Assembly: GCA_947484105.1 (NCBI GenBank)
Contig: CANKON010000119.1
Span: 1 to 5,252, forward strand
Direction: 5' to 3'
DNA length: 5,252 bases
DNA from: Methylococcaceae bacterium
Lineage (GTDB): Bacteria; Pseudomonadota; Gammaproteobacteria; Methylococcales; Methylomonadaceae
Position 1 is the first letter of the stretch. Every line of letters starts with the position of its first letter. The translations under genes were made by a program, and so were the position numbers. This document shows positions 1 through 5,252 of this stretch, piece by piece. The notes beneath the pieces were generated by a model. The model did not search any database. It was not told the origin of the DNA and saw only the letters and a program-made list of their open reading frames with translations.

Positions 1-1
1 C

Positions 2-2047
2 ATTCCGCCACACAATTTGAGCGAAGTTATCAGCGCGTGTTTAGCGTTAATTGACGAACCGAATTCAACCATTTCTGATTTGATGGAACACATCAAAGGA
101 CCTGATTTTCCAACAGCAGCATTTATTAACGGCGCGGCGGGTATTCGTCACGCTTACGAAACAGGTCGCGGCAAAATTTATCTTCGCGCTCGTTGCGAAA
201 TCGAAAATATCGGCGACAGTTCACGTCAAGCGATTATCGTCACCGAATTACCCTATCAAGTGAACAAAGCACGATTACTTGAAAAAATCGCTGAACTCGT
301 CAAAGAAAGCAAACTTGAAGGTATTTCGGGATTGCGCGATGAATCCGACAAAGACGGAATGCGAATGGTGATTGAATTAAAACGCGGTGAAGTTGCCGAA
401 GTTGTTTTAAACAATCTTTATAAACAAACCCAATTCCAAACCGTTTTTGGCATCAACATGGTGGCGATTCTGGACGGTCGCCCGTATTGTTTGAATTTGC
501 TTGAAATTCTGAGCGCATTTATCAATCATCGCCGCGAAATCGTGACACGCAGAACAGTTTATTTGCTTCGCAAAGCACGTGAACGAGCACATATTTTGGA
601 AGGTTTAGCGATTGCGTTAGCGAATATCAACGCAATGATTGAGCTAATTAAAGCCGCTAAAACACCAGCTGAAGCAAAAGAAGGTTTGCTTGCGACGCTT
701 TGGAATGCTGGCTTAGTTTTATCGCTGATTGAACGCACCAACGCAGGTGATTCACGTCCTGATAATTTGCCTGCAATTTACGGTTTATCTGGTGAAACCT
801 ATCGACTTTCAGAAGCGCAAGCGCAAGCGATTTTAGAATTACGTTTGCATCGTTTAACAGGTTTAGAACAAGATAAAATTGTCGGCGAATACACGCAATT
901 ATTGGAACAAATCGCGTTTTATTTACACATTTTGGGCGACGATTTGCGTTTAATGGAAGTGATTCGTGAAGAACTGGTTGCGATTAAAGAACAATACAGC
1001 GACCCACGTCGCACGGTAATTCTTGAAAATCGTGATGATTTAACCGACGAAGATTTGATTACCGAAGAAGATATGGTTGTTACCGTTTCGCACGAAGGCT
1101 ATGTGAAAGCACAGCCGTTAAGCGATTATCAAGCGCAACATCGCGGCGGACGCGGTAAATCGGCAACGCAAACCAAAGAAGAAGATTTTGTTGATCAACT
1201 TGTGATTGCCAGTACCCATGACACGATTTTATGTTTCTCGTCGCGTGGCAAAGTGTATGCGATGAAAGTTTATCAATTACCCGTCGGCAGTCGCGCCGCG
1301 CGGGGCAAACCGTTTGTGAATTTATTTCCGCTCGAAGAAGGCGAAAAAATCAACGCTTTCTTACCAACACGCGATTATGACGAAAATAAATTTATTTTCA
1401 TGGCGACATCAGCAGGAACAGTTAAGAAAACGCCGTTGCCTGAATTTGCAAGCATTCGCGTCAGCGGAAAAATTGCGATTGATTTGCGCGAAGACGATAC
1501 CTTAATCGGTGTAGCAATTACGGACGGTGAGCAAAATATCATGATGTTCAGCAGCAACGGTAAAGCGATTCGTTTCAATGAAGCGGATGTCCGTTCAATG
1601 GGCAGAACCGCAACAGGTGTGCGCGGTTTCCGACTAACCGAAGGCGAAAAAGTCATTTCACTAATTGTCGCATCGGAAGGCGCAGTTTTAACTGTCACCG
1701 AAAACGGTTACGGCAAACGCACCGAAGTTGAAAAATTCCGTCATCAAGGGCGTGGCGGTAGCGGCACAATTGCAATGCAAACTTCGGAACGTAATGGTAA
1801 TGTCGTTGGTGCGTTACTCGTGAACGATACAGACGAATTGATGATTATCACTGACGGCGGCACGTTGGTCAGAACGCGCGTTTCTGAAATTTCAGTTGTC
1901 GGACGTAACGCACAAGGTGTGCGCGTAATTCGTTTAGACGAAGGTGAAAAAGTGGTTGGTGTCGATAGAATTGCGGGATTAGAAACCGAAGAAATTGAAG
2001 CAATTGAAATAGACGCCACTCAAATTGATAACGTAATCGAAGAATAA
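2..2047 (+). CDS. gyrA: DNA gyrase subunit A, 5'-truncated by window edge
   Basis: This is the DNA-binding, strand-cleaving subunit of the cytoplasmic GyrA2GyrB2 topoisomerase, which introduces negative supercoils using ATP. The reading frame is open from base 2 and begins IPPHNLSEV, matching E. coli GyrA from about Ile182. The first ~181 residues, including the catalytic Tyr and the quinolone-resistance region, are therefore outside the window; the TTG at base 17 is internal, not a start. The fragment is 681 aa, implying a full length near 862 against 875 in E. coli. Visible hallmarks are [26 protein letters not shown] and FGINMVA in the cleavage domain, then the coiled-coil/tower region with RRxxVTRRT and [10 protein letters not shown]. 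The C-terminal beta-pinwheel starts around fragment residue 350, with its GyrA-box at residues 379-385 reading QHRGGRG, and later carries NGYGKRTEV and [11 protein letters not shown]. An acidic tail ([11 protein letters not shown]...) ends the protein. The GyrA-box and C-terminal blades favour GyrA over ParC. The second box residue, usually Arg, is His. Confidence 0.97.
   Translation: MPPHNLSEVISACLALIDEPNSTISDLMEHIKGPDFPTAAFINGAAGIRHAYETGRGKIYLRARCEIENIGDSSRQAIIVTELPYQVNKARLLEKIAELVKESKLEGISGLRDESDKDGMRMVIELKRGEVAEVVLNNLYKQTQFQTVFGINMVAILDGRPYCLNLLEILSAFINHRREIVTRRTVYLLRKARERAHILEGLAIALANINAMIELIKAAKTPAEAKEGLLATLWNAGLVLSLIERTNAGDSRPDNLPAIYGLSGETYRLSEAQAQAILELRLHRLTGLEQDKIVGEYTQLLEQIAFYLHILGDDLRLMEVIREELVAIKEQYSDPRRTVILENRDDLTDEDLITEEDMVVTVSHEGYVKAQPLSDYQAQHRGGRGKSATQTKEEDFVDQLVIASTHDTILCFSSRGKVYAMKVYQLPVGSRAARGKPFVNLFPLEEGEKINAFLPTRDYDENKFIFMATSAGTVKKTPLPEFASIRVSGKIAIDLREDDTLIGVAITDGEQNIMMFSSNGKAIRFNEADVRSMGRTATGVRGFRLTEGEKVISLIVASEGAVLTVTENGYGKRTEVEKFRHQGRGGSGTIAMQTSERNGNVVGALLVNDTDELMIITDGGTLVRTRVSEISVVGRNAQGVRVIRLDEGEKVVGVDRIAGLETEEIEAIEIDATQIDNVIEE
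1136..1156 (+). other. GyrA-box motif (QHRGGRG) within gyrA
   Basis: These seven codons encode the signature of the GyrA C-terminal domain, consensus QRRGG(K/R)G, which in gyrase is needed to wrap DNA and supercoil it. The motif lies at the position equivalent to E. coli residues 560-566, with no net gap from the start of the fragment. The codon at 1139-1141 is CAT (His) where Arg is usual; the other six residues fit the consensus. The surrounding residues (SDYQA before, [11 protein letters not shown] after) are well conserved, so the frame and alignment are secure. Confidence 0.85.
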
Positions 2048-2051
2048 AACG

Positions 2052-2480
2052 ATGGAAAATTTCACACCGTATTCGGCATTTTTGGGTGGCAGTTTGATTG
2101 GTTTGGCTGCTGCATTACTGATGTATTTCAACGGGCGAATCGCGGGTATTTCAGGCATGATTGCTGGCGTGTTCGATGTAAAAAACCACGAAAATCATTG
2201 GCGATTATTTTTCTTAGGCGGTTTAATTTTAGCCGCTATGATTTTCAACTTATTCGCGCCACACTCGCCCGTTACTTATTCTCGCTCAACATTTTTACTA
2301 ATAATTTCGGGAATTTTAGTCGGTTATGGCACACGTTTAGGAAGTGGCTGCACAAGCGGTCACGCTGTTTGTGGGATGGCACGACTTTCAAAGCGTTCAA
2401 TAGTCGCGACGTTAATTTTTATGAGTGTCGCCATTTTGACCGTTTTCATTACCCGCCATTTATTAGGAATTTCATCATGA
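2052..2480 (+). CDS. YeeE/YedE family (DUF395) membrane protein, N-terminal half-transporter
   Basis: This is a 142-aa integral inner-membrane protein of the YeeE/YedE family. Some family members (YeeE/TsuA) take up thiosulfate through conserved cysteines; small two-gene versions are associated with sulfur-compound transport. About four hydrophobic segments are visible, near residues 9-25, 52-68, 81-97 and 117-136. The family signature GYGTRLGSGCTSGH spans residues 91-104, with Cys100 in the motif and Cys107 just after it. NGRIAGISGM at residues 27-36 is also typical. The ATG lies four bases after the gyrA stop with only a weak purine-rich stretch (GAAGAA) upstream, so translation may be coupled to gyrA. 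Its stop overlaps the next gene's start, which encodes the probable second half. Family membership is well supported. The substrate (thiosulfate, sulfide or another sulfur species) is inferred, and no sulfur enzyme or regulator gene is visible nearby. Confidence 0.87.
   Translation: MENFTPYSAFLGGSLIGLAAALLMYFNGRIAGISGMIAGVFDVKNHENHWRLFFLGGLILAAMIFNLFAPHSPVTYSRSTFLLIISGILVGYGTRLGSGCTSGHAVCGMARLSKRSIVATLIFMSVAILTVFITRHLLGISS
2465..2468 (+). promoter_or_regulatory. Shine-Dalgarno site for the second YeeE/YedE gene
   Basis: AGGA lies eight bases before the ATG at 2477. It supports starting the second half-transporter at 2477, inside the ATGA overlap, rather than at an in-frame ATG much further upstream (2198). 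The upstream stretch lies within the first YeeE/YedE gene and translates to a sequence unlike any transporter segment. Confidence 0.6.
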
Positions 2481-2896
2481 CAAAAAATTTCGCTGCTTTG
2501 TTTTGTGGCATTTTATTTGGTTTGGGATTGACGATTTCGCAAATGAGTAACCCAGACAAAGTGCTTTCTTTTTTAGATATTTCTGGCAATTGGGATCCGA
2601 GTTTAGCATTTGTGATGGCGGGTGCATTGATGACGCTCGGTGCGCTGCAACATTTTATTTTTAAACGTGAAAAACCAATTTACGATTCCCAATTTCATTT
2701 ACCTAATAAAAATAATGGAATCGATAAACGCTTAATTTTAGGCGCAATTATTTTTGGTTTTGGGTGGGGAATAAGTGGGTTTTGTCCAGGTGCTGTTCTT
2801 GCGGCTTTTGGTGATGGCAGAATTGAACCATTTTTATTTACCCTTTCATTAGGCGCAGGTATGATGCTGTTTCGTTTGTTACAAAAAGAAAAATAA
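2477..2896 (+). CDS. YeeE/YedE-like (DUF6691) membrane protein, C-terminal half-transporter
   Basis: This is a 139-aa inner-membrane protein, the natural partner of the preceding gene. Residues 10-53 show the typical opening of the DUF6691/YedE half: GLGLTISQM, then [11 protein letters not shown], then [13 protein letters not shown]. Residues 94-105 read [12 protein letters not shown], with Cys103 in the Gly-rich signature that mirrors the SGCTSGH motif of the first half. Hydrophobic segments lie near residues 5-22, 42-60, 87-110 and 117-134, followed by a short basic end (RLLQKEK). The frame is open further upstream, to an ATG at 2198, but that part overlaps the first transporter gene. The AGGA site and the ATGA overlap support 2477. 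The two halves probably form one transport unit, since single-chain YeeE proteins carry comparable motifs in one polypeptide. The cysteines suggest relay of a sulfur compound, but the substrate is not shown by the sequence. Confidence 0.87.
   Translation: MTKNFAALFCGILFGLGLTISQMSNPDKVLSFLDISGNWDPSLAFVMAGALMTLGALQHFIFKREKPIYDSQFHLPNKNNGIDKRLILGAIIFGFGWGISGFCPGAVLAAFGDGRIEPFLFTLSLGAGMMLFRLLQKEK
2837..2865 (+). promoter_or_regulatory. Candidate sigma-70 promoter upstream of ftsH
   Basis: TTTACC (2837-2842, four of six matches to the -35 consensus) and TATGAT (2860-2865, five of six to the -10) are separated by exactly 17 bases. They lie inside the end of the second YeeE/YedE gene. Initiation would fall near 2872, about 60 bases before the ftsH start, so ftsH could be expressed independently of the upstream genes. 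Such matches arise by chance in A+T-rich coding DNA, so this is only a candidate. I saw no clear heat-shock (sigma-32) promoter. Confidence 0.25.
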
Positions 2897-2931
2897 TACA
2901 ATTCAAACTTACACTTATGGGGCGTGACGAA

Positions 2932-4809
2932 ATGCAAAAATATTTTTTACACATTTTTATTATTCTCGGTCTTAGTTTTGCCAGCTTTTTCGTTTTTGAG
3001 CGTTTAAATACCGAGCCACCTATTGATAATTCGCTTGCGTACTCTGACTTTATTGATCGCGTAAAAAATAAACAAGTCGATAAAGTCGAAATCATGGGGC
3101 AATCGATTAAATTACGCACGTCCGACGGTGAAACTTATGAAACATTCAATCCTGGCGATGGTCATTTAATTGACGATTTACTTGCCGCTGACGTTCAAAT
3201 TCGCACTAAAATTCCGCAAAAACAATCAATGTTTATGCAAATTTTTATCGCTTGGTTTCCGATGCTTTTGATGATTACCGTTTGGATCATTTATATGCGC
3301 CGTAATCAGGGCATGGGCGGTGGTTTCGGCAAAAGTAAAGCGCGAATGCTCGAAGAAGATAAATTAACTGTTAAATTCACGGATGTGGCAGGTTGTGAAG
3401 AGGCTAAAGAAGACGTTGAGGAATTAGTCGATTTCTTAAAAGCGCCACAAAAATTTCAACAACTGGGTGGACAAATTCCACGCGGCATTTTAATGGTCGG
3501 ACCGCCAGGAACGGGTAAAACCCTAATTGCCAAAGCGATTGCGGGCGAAGCAGGTGTTAAATTTTTTAGTATTTCAGGTTCAGATTTTGTTGAAATGTAT
3601 GTCGGTGTCGGTGCGTCGCGAGTTCGCGATATGTTCGCGCAAGCCAAAGAACATTCGCCTTGCATTATCTTTATAGACGAAATCGATGCTGTTGGGCGGC
3701 AACGGGGCGGCGCAGGAATGGGCGGCGGTAACGATGAACGTGAACAAACGTTAAATCAACTTTTAGTTGAAATGGACGGTTTCAATGGCAACGAAGGTGT
3801 CATTGTCATTGCCGCCACAAACCGTGCAGACGTGTTAGACAAAGCGTTATTGCGTCCAGGACGTTTCGACAGACAAGTCAATGTTGGTTTGCCAGACGTA
3901 CGCGGACGTGAACAGATTTTAAATGTTCATATCAAAAAAGTTCCTGCTGCCGATGACGTTGTTTTATATGATTTAGCACGCGGTACACCTGGTTTTTCGG
4001 GTGCAGATTTGGCAAACATTGTGAACGAAGCGGCATTACTTGCTGCGCGCTCAGACAAAAAAGAAGTCAGCATGAGCGACCTCGAAAAAGCCAAAGACAA
4101 AATCCTAATGGGCGCAGAAAAACGCACGATGGTAATGACTGAAGAAGATAAATTCTTGACGGCTTACCACGAAGCGGGACATTGTATTGTGGGTGAATTG
4201 TCACCCGAACACGATTCAGTTTATAAAGTAAGCATCATGCCGCGTGGACGGGCATTGGGCATCACGATGTTTTTACCTGATCAGGACCAATACAGCGCAA
4301 GCAAACGTAAATTAGAAAGCCAAATCGCCAGCTTATTTGGCGGACGAATTGCTGAATTGATGATTTACGGTGGCGATCGCGTGACAACGGGCGCATCAAA
4401 TGACATCGAACGTGCTACTGAATTAGCGCGTAATATGGTTACACGCTGGGGCTTTTCAGAAAAATTAGGCACTATGGTTTATGGTGAAGAAGGCGGGCAG
4501 CCATTCATGGGTTACGCGGCGAAAGGCAGCAAAGTATCCGAACTTGTCGCACAACAAATCGATGAAGAAATTCGTTCGGTAATTGATGCAAATTACCAAC
4601 GTGCTGAAACAATTTTGCAAGACAACATCAGCGTGCTGCACAACATGGCGAAAGCGTTAATGAAATGGGAAACCATTGATAAAACACAAATCGATGCAAT
4701 CATGGCGGGTAAAGAACCGTTGCCACATCCTGAATTTCCGTCACATGAATTAACAAAAGCTAATGGCGCGGATATTGAATCAAAATTAGATGCTGCGGTG
4801 CTTGCATAA
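2932..4809 (+). CDS. ftsH: ATP-dependent zinc metalloprotease FtsH
   Basis: This is the membrane-anchored hexameric AAA+ protease that degrades unassembled membrane proteins and selected cytosolic regulators. Numbered from 2932 (625 aa), it has TM1 at about 4-22, a small periplasmic domain at about 25-100, TM2 at about 102-122 and a Gly-rich linker ([14 protein letters not shown]). The AAA+ domain carries Walker A GPPGTGKT (190-197), Walker B IIFIDEID (245-252), sensor Asn297 and Arg fingers in RPGRFDR (308 and 311). The protease domain has HEAGH (413-417, catalytic Glu414), with Asp491 in TGASNDIE as third zinc ligand. All catalytic residues are present. The pore loop reads MYVGVGA, with Tyr223 replacing the usual Phe. 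The C-terminal tail is short compared with E. coli (644 aa). An in-frame ATG at 2917 would add MGRDE, but only 2932 has a purine/G-rich stretch (GGGG, nine bases upstream). The usual neighbours rlmE and folP are absent, so this could be a second ftsH copy. Confidence 0.96.
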   Translation: MQKYFLHIFIILGLSFASFFVFERLNTEPPIDNSLAYSDFIDRVKNKQVDKVEIMGQSIKLRTSDGETYETFNPGDGHLIDDLLAADVQIRTKIPQKQSMFMQIFIAWFPMLLMITVWIIYMRRNQGMGGGFGKSKARMLEEDKLTVKFTDVAGCEEAKEDVEELVDFLKAPQKFQQLGGQIPRGILMVGPPGTGKTLIAKAIAGEAGVKFFSISGSDFVEMYVGVGASRVRDMFAQAKEHSPCIIFIDEIDAVGRQRGGAGMGGGNDEREQTLNQLLVEMDGFNGNEGVIVIAATNRADVLDKALLRPGRFDRQVNVGLPDVRGREQILNVHIKKVPAADDVVLYDLARGTPGFSGADLANIVNEAALLAARSDKKEVSMSDLEKAKDKILMGAEKRTMVMTEEDKFLTAYHEAGHCIVGELSPEHDSVYKVSIMPRGRALGITMFLPDQDQYSASKRKLESQIASLFGGRIAELMIYGGDRVTTGASNDIERATELARNMVTRWGFSEKLGTMVYGEEGGQPFMGYAAKGSKVSELVAQQIDEEIRSVIDANYQRAETILQDNISVLHNMAKALMKWETIDKTQIDAIMAGKEPLPHPEFPSHELTKANGADIESKLDAAVLA

Positions 4810-5144
4810 TGATTTTGTATCACAATCCAAATTGCACAAAATCAAGACGTACGTTGGCACTTTTACAAGAAAAAGGCGTTGCAGTTTCGATTATTGAATA
4901 CTTGAAAACGCCTTTGACTGTTGTGGAACTGGGAACCATCGCGCAAAAACTGGGTTTAGAACCGCGTGAATTCATGCGCCATGGCGAATCGGAATATCAA
5001 CATGTTGCTGATGAAAGTTTGACACGCCAAGCATTGCTTGAAGCTATTGTGAAATATCCCAATTTGCTAGAACGTCCGATTGCGGTCACGGATACGAAAG
5101 CTGCAATCGGTCGCCCTCCCGAAAATGTATTGGCATTACTGTGA
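4809..5144 (+). CDS. ArsC/Spx-family reductase, YfgD-like (putative arsenate reductase)
   Basis: This is a 111-aa cytoplasmic thioredoxin-fold protein of the ArsC family. It opens with YHNPNCTKSRRTL, in which Cys9 aligns with the catalytic Cys12 of glutaredoxin-dependent ArsC. The three arginines that bind arsenate in that enzyme have counterparts at Arg57 (EFMRHGE), Arg89 (LLERPIAV) and Arg102 (IGRPPENVL). The RPI...IGRPPE..L ending resembles E. coli YfgD more than plasmid ArsC (which has CRPSE), so I place it in the YfgD group. Arsenate reduction is possible, but the natural substrate of that group is not established as far as I know. The length (111 aa against about 119 for YfgD) is normal. 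The ATG shares its A with the TAA stop of ftsH (TAATG) and has no clear Shine-Dalgarno site, so it is probably translated by coupling to ftsH. No arsR, arsB or acr3 gene is in view, which argues against a dedicated arsenic operon. Confidence 0.92.
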   Translation: MILYHNPNCTKSRRTLALLQEKGVAVSIIEYLKTPLTVVELGTIAQKLGLEPREFMRHGESEYQHVADESLTRQALLEAIVKYPNLLERPIAVTDTKAAIGRPPENVLALL

Positions 5145-5252
5145 AAACGCAGCATTTCTATTGGCTGGCACTTAGCGCATTTTTTGGGCTATTCGGTTTG
5201 TTAATGCTTTGGCAAACCGTTTTAGCTCCTTCAACAAAATTTCCCGTCGTAC
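5141..5252 (+). CDS. Probable DUF2069-like small membrane protein, cut by right edge
   Basis: Only the first 37 codons are visible, starting with GTG at 5141, which overlaps the preceding TGA stop as GTGA. The peptide has a short polar start (MKTQHFYW), one strongly hydrophobic segment at residues 7-27, then LWQTVLAPS and a Pro-containing stretch. The helix followed by LWxxxLAPP-like residues is how DUF2069 inner-membrane proteins of unknown function begin. I recall such genes next to an arsC-like gene, often with wrbA, in Pseudomonas and relatives, which fits this position. No separate Shine-Dalgarno site is evident, so translation may be coupled to the ArsC-like gene. The coding call rests on the overlap start and the hydrophobic pattern. 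The family name is tentative because most of the protein lies outside the window. Confidence 0.6.
   Translation, partial: MKTQHFYWLALSAFFGLFGLLMLWQTVLAPSTKFPVV

Noticed and set aside
1375..2019. Minus-strand open frames of 107 and 91 codons opposite gyrA
   Set aside because: They lie wholly inside a highly conserved gene, have Ser/Pro/Ile-rich low-information translations with no recognisable domain, and lack plausible start signals.
2004..2032. Promoter-like TTGAAA (2004-2009) and GATAAC (2027-2032) with a 17-base spacer before the YeeE/YedE pair
   Set aside because: The -10 matches only four of six bases, initiation would leave a leader of only about 13 bases before the ATG, and the region encodes the repetitive Glu/Ile-rich gyrA tail, where such matches arise by chance.
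2198..2476. Upstream extension of the second YeeE/YedE gene to the ATG at 2198
   Set aside because: The extension is read out of frame through the first transporter gene, its translation (rich in Arg, Phe and Asn) resembles no family member, and the AGGA site and ATGA overlap support 2477.
2897..2931. Possible terminator between the second transporter gene and ftsH
   Set aside because: The 35 bases contain no stem-loop of useful length and no T run following one.
2838..3119. Minus-strand 93-codon frame across the transporter/ftsH junction
   Set aside because: It overlaps two well-supported genes on the other strand and has no recognisable domain or ribosome-binding site.
4374..4381. GCGATCGC palindrome, resembling the cyanobacterial HIP1 repeat
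   Set aside because: I noticed it only once, inside ftsH coding sequence (GGDRV), and the proteins look proteobacterial, so it is a chance octamer.

Overview
The window looks like ordinary chromosome from a proteobacterium, most likely a gammaproteobacterium. GyrA, FtsH and the ArsC/YfgD-like protein align closely by eye with their E. coli counterparts. Codon choice is A+T-leaning (many TTA, AAA, GAA and ATT codons), and genes are packed with almost no intergenic space. I cannot name a genus from the sequence alone.

All six genes lie on the + strand. Bases 2-2047 hold the last ~78% of gyrA (DNA gyrase subunit A), whose 5' end is outside the window. Four bases later come two small membrane proteins of the YeeE/YedE (DUF395 / DUF6691) sulfur-transport family (2052-2480 and 2477-2896). 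They overlap by ATGA and look like two half-transporters. After a 35-base gap comes a complete ftsH (2932-4809, possible earlier start at 2917), the membrane AAA+ zinc protease. Its stop overlaps the start of an ArsC/YfgD-type thioredoxin-fold reductase (4809-5144). That gene's stop in turn overlaps the GTG start of a small membrane protein that resembles DUF2069 and runs off the right edge.

The genes could be read as one transcript: junctions are +4, -4, +35, -1 and -4 bases, and I see no convincing terminator. Functionally they are a mixture: DNA topology, probable sulfur-compound uptake or export, membrane protein quality control, and a thiol-dependent reductase next to a small membrane protein. 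The ArsC-DUF2069 neighbourhood resembles an arrangement I recall from other gammaproteobacteria. The insertion of the YeeE/YedE pair and ftsH between gyrA and that block is the least usual aspect.

I found no RNA genes, mobile elements, CRISPR arrays, repeats or attachment sites, and no stretch over 300 bases lacks a gene. I see no strong sign of an undescribed system. The items worth a second look are gene order, a His in the GyrA-box, a Tyr in the FtsH pore loop, and the split transporter.
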